NCBI RefSeq assembly: GCF_001422725.1
Contig: NZ_LMMA01000001.1
Coordinates: 245,422-309,421 of the forward strand
Reading direction: 5' to 3'
Origin: Flavobacterium sp. Leaf82
GTDB taxonomy: Bacteria; Bacteroidota; Bacteroidia; Flavobacteriales; Flavobacteriaceae
Length of the DNA stretch: 64,000 bases
Part shown: positions 34,144-41,267 of the stretch, one piece after another
How the letters are laid out: every line of letters begins with the position of its first letter
How positions within the stretch are numbered: the first letter of the stretch is position 1
Notes under the pieces: model-generated
Seen by the model: only the letters and a program-made list of their open reading frames with translations
Told to the model about the DNA's origin: nothing
Database searches by the model: none
Program-made: the position numbers and the translations under genes

Positions 34144-35998
34144 ATTACATATAACCCAAACCATCGAAAAATTATTGGCTCAGGAAGATACTGATGGCGA
34201 TAAAAAAATAACGATTGATGATCATGGTCCTAAGCGTTTTTTATTGAAAGATGAAAGTGGAAATTCTGCTTTAATTGAGGGAACTTATCAGCTTTCGAAT
34301 TTATTGCAGGAATTGGCTTTGGCTAAAAAAAACAATACCGAATTTGCAGAAATCAATCTGGATGAAATCACCGAAGATCCTGTAAAGAGAATCTCAGGAA
34401 AAATAAAAAACCTGTATTGGAAAGGTCTTACAAGAACAATTGATGCCGATGGTGTAAAGAAAATTCTGGAAGACAATAAGATCGAAAATGAATTGGCTTA
34501 TTTGTATGTGCCTTTTGGTGATGAAATTGTTTTTGATTATTTCAAGAAATTAGAAGCTACCACGCCAAAGTTAAAAGTGGTGCAAATGCCTAAAAATATT
34601 TCACCGGAATATGTTCTTTCACTGAATAAACGACCCGGAATTTTAGCTTTGGCACTTCAGATAAAAAACAATGAAATTTCAGGAGTTCCGTTTGTGGTTC
34701 CCGGCGGAAGATTCAACGAAATGTACGGTTGGGACAGTTATTTTATTGCCAAAGGACTTTTGATCGACGATAAAATCGACCTTGCGTTAGGCATTGCGGA
34801 GAATTTTAAATATCAGATTGATCATTACGGAAAAATCCTAAACGCAAACAGAAGTTATTATTTAACCCGTACACAACCGCCACTTTATACGTCGTTGATT
34901 ATGGATGTTTTAGAAAAGTCGAATCCGGATATTTTTTGGATAGAAAGACATTTAAAAACCGCCATAAAAGAATATCAAACCGTTTGGATGGAAGAAGGAA
35001 AACGTCTTACAGCAAATGGTTTAAATCGATATAAAGCAGAAGGAATCGGACTTCCGTTTGAAGTTGAAGAAGGACATTTTGATGATATTCTGGAACAATA
35101 TGCGCCAAAATACAATCTTTCAACCCGCGAATTCGAAAAGAAATATCTGGAAAGAGAAGTTGTAGATGCTGAACTTGATAAATATTTTATTCACGATCGA
35201 AGTATGCGCGAAAGCGGACATGATACAACGAATAGATTGGTTGGAGTTTGTGCCAATTTGAATACGGTTGCGATCAATAGTTTGCTTTATAAATATGAAA
35301 CAGACATTGCTTTTTTGATTAAAAAGTACTTTAAAAATGAATTTCAATATTTTGAAGATAAATCTTTTTCAAGTGAATATTGGATTTCAAAAGCCAATTC
35401 GAGGAAAGAAAAAATCAATAAAATGTGCTGGAATTCAGAATATGGATGTTATCTCGATTATGATTTTGTAAACGAAAAACAACATTTTTTTGAAGCCGCG
35501 CCAACATTTTATCCGCTTTGGGCGAAAATAAGTACGCCGGAACAAGCAGAAATTTTGGTTAAAAAGACGCTTCCAAGGTTTAAAATGAAAGGTGGGATTG
35601 CAGGTTGTACCAAAGAATCAATTGCTGATGTTGACGAAAATGCACCAATCAGGCAATGGGATTATCCGTTTGGATGGGCGCCACATCAAATGCTTTTATG
35701 GGAAGGTTTATTGAACTATAATTTTAATGAAGAAGCGCAGGAAATGGTTTATCGATGGCTTTGGTTAATTACCAGAAATGCGGTTGATTATAACGGAACC
35801 ATTCCCGAGAAGTTTGATTTATCAATTAGTTCACACAAAATTTTTGCAGAATACGGAAATGTAGGAACTGAATTCGATTACATAACCGAAGAAGGTTTTG
35901 GCTGGATGAATGCTTCTTACCAATACGGATTAACGATTTTAGAAGACAATTTGAAACAAAAATTATCTGATTTAGTTGATCCTGATGATTTGTTTTAA
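34133..35998 (+). CDS. GH37 trehalase with an N-terminal calcium-binding-like loop
   Basis: Hydrolyses trehalose to two glucose. The 621 residues carry both trehalase signatures: PGGRFNEMYGWDSYF (about 189-203) and RQWDYPFGWAPHQ (about 507-519). Catalytic regions are RESGHDTTNR (about 359-368, Asp) and TEFDYITEEGFGWMNASY (about 578-595, Glu). No signal peptide, so it is cytoplasmic. Residues 19-30 read DTDGDKKITIDD, an EF-hand-like loop followed by HGPK, closely resembling the regulatory calcium loop of fungal neutral trehalases. Start overlaps the MFS gene by 11 bp. Complete. Confidence 0.95.
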   Translation: MKFKLHITQTIEKLLAQEDTDGDKKITIDDHGPKRFLLKDESGNSALIEGTYQLSNLLQELALAKKNNTEFAEINLDEITEDPVKRISGKIKNLYWKGLTRTIDADGVKKILEDNKIENELAYLYVPFGDEIVFDYFKKLEATTPKLKVVQMPKNISPEYVLSLNKRPGILALALQIKNNEISGVPFVVPGGRFNEMYGWDSYFIAKGLLIDDKIDLALGIAENFKYQIDHYGKILNANRSYYLTRTQPPLYTSLIMDVLEKSNPDIFWIERHLKTAIKEYQTVWMEEGKRLTANGLNRYKAEGIGLPFEVEEGHFDDILEQYAPKYNLSTREFEKKYLEREVVDAELDKYFIHDRSMRESGHDTTNRLVGVCANLNTVAINSLLYKYETDIAFLIKKYFKNEFQYFEDKSFSSEYWISKANSRKEKINKMCWNSEYGCYLDYDFVNEKQHFFEAAPTFYPLWAKISTPEQAEILVKKTLPRFKMKGGIAGCTKESIADVDENAPIRQWDYPFGWAPHQMLLWEGLLNYNFNEEAQEMVYRWLWLITRNAVDYNGTIPEKFDLSISSHKIFAEYGNVGTEFDYITEEGFGWMNASYQYGLTILEDNLKQKLSDLVDPDDLF

Positions 35999-36048
35999 AA
36001 TAGCCACAGATTAAAAAATTTTCAAGATTATATTAGTTTCCAAATGAT

Positions 36049-36095
36049 AAACCCGACAGGTTTTTATCCCGAGACTTCGGGACTGTTGGGTTTAT
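36049..36095. repeat. AAACCCGACAGG-type palindromic repeat with nested hairpin, copy 1
   Basis: AAACCCGACAG pairs imperfectly with CTGTTGGGTTT; the loop holds the hairpin TCCCGAGACTTCGGGA (36067-36082). A second, cleaner copy of the AAACCCGACAGG palindrome is at 61108-61140. Part of the gene-free 36000-36282 gap. Confidence 0.65.
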
Positions 36096-36103
36096 TATGT
36101 AAC

Positions 36104-36175
36104 GAGCCTTGGACTTCGCTCAGGGTGACACTTGTTTTTATGATGACATTTGTCAGGCTGAGCGGAGTCGAAGCC
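36104..36175. repeat. inverted pair of CTTCG-CTCAG-TGACA repeats
   Basis: Left arm GCCTTGGACTTCGCTCAGGG then TGACA; right arm TGTCAGGCTGAGCGGAGTCG then AAGCC, its near complement. A single arm of the same repeat lies at 57790-57815. Confidence 0.65.
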
Positions 36176-36197
36176 TTTTTTTGTTTACAAATGTGAA

Positions 36198-36281
36198 TTT
36201 TTTTGCCACGAATTTCACCAATTTTCACTAATTTAATTAGAATAAAAATTCGCGGAGATTCGTGAAATTCGTGGCGAAAAA
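36198..36281. repeat. GCCACGAATTTCAC palindromic repeat, copy 1
   Basis: GCCACGAATTTCAC (36205-36218) pairs perfectly with GTGAAATTCGTGGC (36262-36275), flanked by T and A runs, so it could also end transcription of the polyprenyl synthase gene (minus) that stops at 36283. Related element at 52652-52713. Confidence 0.7.
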
Positions 36282-36282
36282 A

Positions 36283-37257
36283 CTAAACTTTTCTTCCCAT
36301 TAAGTTCTCGCCAAAAGTTCTAAGAATATCTTTCTTTTCGGCGTTAATATCCATTTTTCCTAAAGTTTCAAAAGCTTTAAAAGTGTACATTTCAATAGCT
36401 TCCTGTGTAGCTTTTGAAGCGCCTGATTCATTAAAAATGTTTTTTGCAGTTTCTATTTTATCTGTATTATCTTCTAATTGCAAGCTGAATAATTTCTCCA
36501 ATTCCGAAGCTTTTTCAGCCGATGAAAATTCACGTGCTTTTAGATATAAATAGGTTTTTTTGTTCACCATTATATCACCGCCAACTTGTTTTCCGAAAGT
36601 TTCCGGATCTCCAAAAGCATCCAGAAAATCATCTTGGAGCTGGAAGGCTAAACCTAAATTCAATCCGAAATCATAAATTAAATCACCTTCTTTTTCAGAT
36701 GTTTTGGCTACAATTGCACCCATTTTCATGGCAGCAGCAACTAAAACCGCGGTTTTATATTCGATCATTTTTAGATATTCCGGAATTGTAACGTCGTTTC
36801 TTTTTTCGAAATCAACATCCCATTGTTGTCCTTCGCAAACTTCAAGTGCCGTTTTGCTAAATAGTTTTGCTAAATCCCTAAAAACAGATGGTTCGTATTG
36901 TTCAAAATACTGATAGGCCAGAATGAGCATTGCATCTCCGGAAAGAATTCCGGTATTGAGATCCCATTTTTCATGCACAGTTTGCTTACCTCTTCGCAAA
37001 GGCGCATCATCCATAATATCATCGTGAACCAGCGAAAAATTATGAAAAACTTCAACTGCCATTGCCGCCGGAAGAGCCACTTTATAATCTGCATCAAAAA
37101 CTTCTGAAGCCATTAAAGTTAGTACAGGACGCATGCGTTTTCCGCCAAGACCTAAAATATATTCAATTGGTTCGTAAAGGTTTTTAGGCTCTTTGCTGAT
37201 GCTTTGTTTTTCTAAATAATTGATAAAAAAATCCTGGTATTGGCTAATATCGTGCAT
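36283..37257 (-). CDS. polyprenyl (isoprenyl) diphosphate synthase
   Basis: Trans-prenyltransferase of 324 residues that condenses isopentenyl diphosphate onto allylic diphosphates. First Asp-rich motif in VHDDIMDDAPLRRG (about 77-90) and second in LQDDFLDAFGD (about 207-217); GGKRMRPVL (about 33-41) binds the diphosphate. Product length depends on the residues before the first motif (VEVFHNFSLVHDD), which look like a short- to medium-chain (GGPP-type) enzyme, but this is not certain. A single gene flanked by repeats downstream and the YceI promoter region upstream. Likely feeds quinone or carotenoid synthesis. Confidence 0.93.
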   Translation of the reverse strand: MHDISQYQDFFINYLEKQSISKEPKNLYEPIEYILGLGGKRMRPVLTLMASEVFDADYKVALPAAMAVEVFHNFSLVHDDIMDDAPLRRGKQTVHEKWDLNTGILSGDAMLILAYQYFEQYEPSVFRDLAKLFSKTALEVCEGQQWDVDFEKRNDVTIPEYLKMIEYKTAVLVAAAMKMGAIVAKTSEKEGDLIYDFGLNLGLAFQLQDDFLDAFGDPETFGKQVGGDIMVNKKTYLYLKAREFSSAEKASELEKLFSLQLEDNTDKIETAKNIFNESGASKATQEAIEMYTFKAFETLGKMDINAEKKDILRTFGENLMGRKV

Positions 37258-37399
37258 AAAATATAATCTGAATTACGTGCCTCAAAGATACGATTCATAA
37301 TGAATTATTCCTTTCTTAAATTTTAAATGATAGTTTCCGTTTAAAATTGGTCTTGAATGTATTAATTCTTAAGGAGTTAAAATTATTTTAAAAAAACTT

Positions 37400-37427
37400 G
37401 GAAACTTTTTTGGTGTTTAGAGTTTCC
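37400..37427. promoter_or_regulatory. 28-bp operator A (GGAAAC-N16-GTTTCC) at the yceI promoter
   Basis: GGAAAC at 37400-37405 and GTTTCC at 37422-37427 are separated by exactly 16 bp. It covers the -33 region and ends 4 bp before the TATATTTG box. Its reverse complement matches operator B at about 24 of 28 positions. Confidence 0.8.
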
Positions 37428-37439
37428 TGTTTATATTTG
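37409..37439 (+). promoter_or_regulatory. promoter of the YceI gene
   Basis: TTTG (37409-37412), 19-bp spacer, TATATTTG (37432-37439). Overlapped by operator A and followed at once by operator B. Confidence 0.7.
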
Positions 37440-37450
37440 CACCGTTAATT

Positions 37451-37478
37451 GGAAACTCTGAACACTGGAAAAGTTTCC
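37451..37478. promoter_or_regulatory. 28-bp operator B (GGAAAC-N16-GTTTCC) just after the yceI transcription start
   Basis: GGAAAC at 37451-37456 and GTTTCC at 37473-37478, same 16-bp spacing as A and C. It lies 12 bp beyond the TATATTTG box, a position where a bound repressor would block elongation. Confidence 0.8.
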
Positions 37479-37524
37479 GTGAAAGAGTTTGAGTAATTTA
37501 TAAACTCAATAAAATCAAATATTT

Positions 37525-38046
37525 ATGAAAACAACATGGACCTTAGATTCTAGCCAGTCAGATGTTTTAATTAAAATGAGACATTCGATAATTGCCTATA
37601 TGGGAGGAACTACCAATAAATTTGATGGTTATGTGAACATCGAAGACAATGAAATTGAAGATGCTTCGGTTGAGTTTTCTTTAGACATTAATAATAAAAA
37701 AGATAGTTTTCAACAGATCGATACATATTTACAGCTTCAGGATTTTTTTGATGTAAATGAGCATCCTATTATTAGTTTTAAATCAACTTCTTTTCAAAAA
37801 GTAAACAATAACATCAATTTTTTTAAAGGAGATTTAACGATAAAAGATGTTACCAGAGTAGTAGAACTTGATGCTGAGTTTATTGGTGTTAACAATTATA
37901 ATGGCGAAAGAAAAGTTGCTTTTGAAATCAAAGGAGATATTAAACGTCAGGATTTTGGATTAGATTATAATTCCTTCAATCATAACGGAGGTCTGGCTTT
38001 AGGGAAAGATATTAAGCTGATTGCAAATTTAGAATTCAGTATATAA
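37525..38046 (+). CDS. YceI-family protein without signal peptide
   Basis: The 173 residues match the lipocalin-like YceI fold: MKTTWTLDSSQSDVLIKMRH at the start, IEDASVEFSLDINNKKD, ITFKST-type strand (here IISFKSTSF), FFKGDLTIKDVTRVVELDAE and a final strand with GGLALGKDIKLIANLEF. Family members bind isoprenoids or other amphipathic molecules. Unlike many relatives there is no signal peptide, so it is probably cytoplasmic. It has its own promoter with two operators and is followed 107 bp later by the TetR gene, whose promoter carries the third operator. It is thus likely part of the TetR regulon. Confidence 0.9.
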   Translation: MKTTWTLDSSQSDVLIKMRHSIIAYMGGTTNKFDGYVNIEDNEIEDASVEFSLDINNKKDSFQQIDTYLQLQDFFDVNEHPIISFKSTSFQKVNNNINFFKGDLTIKDVTRVVELDAEFIGVNNYNGERKVAFEIKGDIKRQDFGLDYNSFNHNGGLALGKDIKLIANLEFSI

Positions 38047-38092
38047 ATCTTACATGAAGAATAAATTAATGTAAAATTATTACAAATATAGT

Positions 38093-38120
38093 GGAAACTA
38101 TTTTTTTGATTTTAGTTTCC
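38093..38120. promoter_or_regulatory. 28-bp operator C (GGAAAC-N16-GTTTCC) at the tetR-RND promoter
   Basis: GGAAAC at 38093-38098, GTTTCC at 38115-38120, 16-bp spacing identical to A and B. It ends 4 bp before the TATATTTG box at 38125-38132, the same geometry as at the YceI promoter. Confidence 0.8.
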
Positions 38121-38132
38121 TAAGTATATTTG
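38105..38132 (+). promoter_or_regulatory. promoter of the tetR-tolC-RND operon
   Basis: TTTG (38105-38108), 16-bp spacer, exact TATATTTG (38125-38132), 22 bp before the ATG at 38154. Operator C covers the spacer. Confidence 0.65.
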
Positions 38133-38153
38133 TGATGCAATTTGAAATTTAAA

Positions 38154-38753
38154 ATGAAAGAGAAAATCATATCAAAAGCAAGTGAATTATTTTTAAAACT
38201 AGGTTTTAAAAGTGTTACAATGGATGATATTGCAGGGGAAATGTGTATTTCTAAAAAAACGATTTATAAATATTTCTGTAATAAAGAAGTTCTAATCGAA
38301 GAAAGCACCTCAACGGTTCACAAGCAAGTACATGAAGTTATTGATACTATTGTTGCGAAAAATTATAATGCGATTCATGAGAATTTCGAAATTAGAGAAA
38401 TGTTTCGCGATATGTTTAAAAATGCAACCGATACTTCTCCTCTATATCAGTTAAAAAAGCATTATCCTGAAATTTATCAAAATGTAATGACCCACGAAAT
38501 AGATCAGTGCAACCATTATTTTAGGGATAATATTCTAAAAGGCATCGGTGAAGGTTTGTACAGACCGGATTTGAATATAGACTTATATGTGAAGTTTTAT
38601 TACACTCTGATTTTTCATATTAATGCAACAACAGATTCAGAAAGAGAAGCACAAAGAATAGAATTAGAAGCACTGGAATATCACACCAGAGCAATGGCAA
38701 CAGAAAAAGGAATACTGGAATTAGAAAAACAACTTAAAAAAATTATCATTTAA
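38154..38753 (+). CDS. TetR/AcrR-family regulator of the efflux operon
   Basis: Dimeric repressor of 199 residues. The helix-turn-helix lies at about 7-48 (ASELFLKLGFKSVTMDDIAG, then MCISKKTIYKYFCNKEVL). The C-terminal ligand domain is helical and unspecific. The frame can be read from a TTG at 38142, but the ATG at 38154 is a normal start 22 bp after the promoter box. It is the first gene of an operon with TolC, adaptor and RND pump (10-bp, 9-bp and 92-bp gaps). Three identical-format palindromes at the two nearby promoters are the natural binding sites, giving self-repression and control of YceI. Ligand unknown. Confidence 0.92.
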   Translation: MKEKIISKASELFLKLGFKSVTMDDIAGEMCISKKTIYKYFCNKEVLIEESTSTVHKQVHEVIDTIVAKNYNAIHENFEIREMFRDMFKNATDTSPLYQLKKHYPEIYQNVMTHEIDQCNHYFRDNILKGIGEGLYRPDLNIDLYVKFYYTLIFHINATTDSEREAQRIELEALEYHTRAMATEKGILELEKQLKKIII

Positions 38754-38763
38754 TCATCAATCT

Positions 38764-40098
38764 ATGAAACGAATAATTCTTATATTTTTGTGTTCAATTG
38801 GCTTGTCTGCCAACGCACAAGTCAAAAAACTAACCCTGAAAGATGCACTTATATATGCGCTTGAAAATAAAGCTGATGCAATAAAAGCAAAGCTGCAGGT
38901 TGAAAATAGTGAGTACAAAATTCAGGAAGTGCGTTCCAGAGCGTTGCCTCAAATTTCTGCAAACGGAAGTTTAACTTATAATCCTGTAATACAAACTACG
39001 GTTATTGACGGAGCAGGATTTGGTGCGCCGGGAACTACTATTCAGGCAGCATTTGGTCAAAAATGGACTTCTGGAGCAGGACTTTCGCTAACACAGACAA
39101 TATTTGATCAATCTGTTTTTACCGGATTAAGAGCTGCAAGATCTACACGTGAATTCTATCAGATAAACGAACAATTAACAGAAGAGCAAGTAATCGAAAG
39201 AGTGGCTAATAACTATTATTCTGTTTACGTGCAACGTGAAAGATTAATTTTATTAGACAGCAATTATGTTAATACTACTAAAGTTCGTGACATTGTAAAA
39301 GGACAATTTGATAATGGTCTGGCTAAAAAAATTGATTTAGACCGTATTGTGGTTAAAATGTCAAACATTGATACAGAACGTCAACAAATTAAAAATCAAA
39401 TTACATTACAAGAGAATGCTTTAAAGTTTTATATGGGAATGCCGATTGAAACTGTAATAGAGATTCCTAAAGAAGAATTTGAAGTTGTGCCTGCTGCATT
39501 GACAGAAGTTCCTAATACAGAAAACAGAACAGAATACCTGCTTTTGAAAAAACAAGAAGAGCTTTTGGTATTCAATAAAAAAGCTGTTGAAGCCGGATAT
39601 TATCCAACACTTTCTTTAACCGCAGGATACAATTATATTGGTCAGGGACCTCAAATGCCTTGGTTTGCAAAACCTAAAGATGGTGTTTATTGGTCAGATT
39701 ACTCTGCAATTGGTTTAAATCTACATGTTCCAATTTTTACTGGATTTGGAACCCGTGCAAAAGTAAAACAAGCTGATATCGAAATCAGATCGCTTCAGGA
39801 AGATATGAAAGACACCAAACTTTCGCTTGATTTAGATTATAGAAATGCAATGGCTGATATAGACAATAACCTTGTAACTATTCAGAATCAAAAAGAAAAC
39901 ATGCAGTTGGCAACTGAAATCTTAAGCAATACAAAAAACAATTATCTTCAGGGATTAGCATCATTAACAGATTTGTTAGATGCAGAAAATGCACAGCTTG
40001 AAGCTCAAAATAATTTTACCAGAGCAGTCTTGAATTACAAAATTGCCGAAGTAGCACTAATCAAATCAAAAGGCGAACTTAAAACTCTTATTAAATAA
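38764..40098 (+). CDS. TolC-family outer-membrane efflux channel
   Basis: The 444-residue protein has a signal peptide (MKRIILIFLCSIGLSANAQ) and two TolC-type repeats of paired long helices and short strands: first about 25-215 (LTLKDALIYALENKADAIKA, VRSRALPQISANGSLTY) and second about 235-440 (EAGYYPTLSLTAGYNYIG, then NNYLQGLASLTDLLDAENAQ). The NYxxGxxxxxDLLDAE phrase is typical. Provides the outer-membrane duct of the tripartite pump whose adaptor and pump follow directly. Starts 10 bp after the tetR stop. Confidence 0.95.
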   Translation: MKRIILIFLCSIGLSANAQVKKLTLKDALIYALENKADAIKAKLQVENSEYKIQEVRSRALPQISANGSLTYNPVIQTTVIDGAGFGAPGTTIQAAFGQKWTSGAGLSLTQTIFDQSVFTGLRAARSTREFYQINEQLTEEQVIERVANNYYSVYVQRERLILLDSNYVNTTKVRDIVKGQFDNGLAKKIDLDRIVVKMSNIDTERQQIKNQITLQENALKFYMGMPIETVIEIPKEEFEVVPAALTEVPNTENRTEYLLLKKQEELLVFNKKAVEAGYYPTLSLTAGYNYIGQGPQMPWFAKPKDGVYWSDYSAIGLNLHVPIFTGFGTRAKVKQADIEIRSLQEDMKDTKLSLDLDYRNAMADIDNNLVTIQNQKENMQLATEILSNTKNNYLQGLASLTDLLDAENAQLEAQNNFTRAVLNYKIAEVALIKSKGELKTLIK

Positions 40099-40107
40099 CT
40101 AAACAAA

Positions 40108-41175
40108 ATGAAGAAAACTATTATAACAATCGTAATCATAATCGCAGCGCTGGGTGTGATTGGATATGTCTTAAATAATAATAAGAAGGAGAATAAAGCA
40201 AAAACAGATATCGTAGCAGAGAAAAATGCTGCAGTTTCAGTAAAAGTAGCTCCGGTAAAAACAGAAGAAGTTTCGTTAGACTTCGTTGCTAACGGAAATT
40301 TTCAACCAATTCAACAATTGACTTTCTCTGCTGAAAAATCAGGAAAAGTAATTAGTGTTTTGGCAAAAGAAGGTGATTACGTAAGAGTAGGTCAGACTTT
40401 GTTGACAGTAAGAGGTGATGTTATTAATGTAAGCGCTCAACAAGCACAAGCTGTTTACCAAAATGCAAAATCTGATTACAGTAGATACGAAAATGCTTTT
40501 AAAACAGGTGGTGTTACCAAACAACAATTAGATCAGGCAAAATTAGCATTGACAAATGCTGAATCCAGCTTGAAACAAGCTAATATTAATGTTGGAGATA
40601 CTAAAGTAAAAGCTCCAATAAACGGATTCATCAACAAAAAATATATTGAGCCGGGATCTATTTTAGCCGGAATGCCTGCAACTGCATTGTTTGATATTGT
40701 AAACGTTTCTAAATTAAAATTAGTTGTTACAGTAAATGAAAATCAGGTAGCAAGTTTAAAAGTTGGAAACACAACTAATGTAACGGCAAGTGTTTATCCT
40801 GATAAAACTTTCTCTGGAAAAATTACATTTATCGCTGCAAAAGCAGATGAGTCTTTGAATTTTCCTGTTGAAATCGAAATTGCAAATAATGTAAATAACG
40901 ACTTGAAAGCAGGGATGTACGGAACTGCAAAATTTGGTTCAAAACAACAAAAACAAAACTTGATGGTTGTGCCTAGAAATGCTTTCGTAGGAAGTGTGAG
41001 CAGCAACGAAATTTTTGTAGTTGATAAAGGTATTGCAAAATTAAGAAAAGTAACTGCCGGAAGAATTTTAGGAGATCAGGTTGAAATTATTAATGGATTA
41101 TCTGATGGAGAAACTGTAATTGTTACAGGTCAAATTAACTTACAAGACGGTAATACAGTAGAAATTATTAAATAA
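40108..41175 (+). CDS. RND efflux periplasmic adaptor (membrane fusion protein)
   Basis: The 355 residues begin with a membrane anchor (MKKTIITIVIIIAALGVIGYVL), then a split lipoyl-like domain (about 70-100, VISVLAKEGDYVRVGQTLLT, and 165-190, VKAPINGFINKKYIEPGS), a short helical hairpin between them (about 105-155), a beta-barrel domain (about 205-285) and a membrane-proximal end (about 290-355, VIVTGQINLQDGNTVEII). It links TolC and the RND pump. Lies 9 bp after tolC. The 92-bp gap to the pump gene is filled with short TAAAGCCTAAAGC-type repeats. Confidence 0.95.
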   Translation: MKKTIITIVIIIAALGVIGYVLNNNKKENKAKTDIVAEKNAAVSVKVAPVKTEEVSLDFVANGNFQPIQQLTFSAEKSGKVISVLAKEGDYVRVGQTLLTVRGDVINVSAQQAQAVYQNAKSDYSRYENAFKTGGVTKQQLDQAKLALTNAESSLKQANINVGDTKVKAPINGFINKKYIEPGSILAGMPATALFDIVNVSKLKLVVTVNENQVASLKVGNTTNVTASVYPDKTFSGKITFIAAKADESLNFPVEIEIANNVNNDLKAGMYGTAKFGSKQQKQNLMVVPRNAFVGSVSSNEIFVVDKGIAKLRKVTAGRILGDQVEIINGLSDGETVIVTGQINLQDGNTVEIIK

Positions 41176-41267
41176 TTGGAGGCTATAAGCCGTAAGCTAT
41201 AAGCTTTAAGCATTTCTCAAAAAGCCTAAAGCCTATAGCGTAAAGCCTAAAGCATAAAAAAACATAT
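41176..41267. repeat. low-complexity AAGCYTWWAGC repeat in the adaptor-pump spacer
   Basis: GCTATAAGCCGTAAGCTATA and AGCTTTAAGC on the left can pair with GCCTAAAGCCTATAGC and GTAAAGCCTAAAGC on the right. No start or stop signals are seen in the block. Confidence 0.5.

Noticed and set aside
37333..37338. A fourth GTTTCC half-site as another TetR operator.
   Set aside because: No GGAAAC lies 16 bp upstream of it, so it does not have the 28-bp format.
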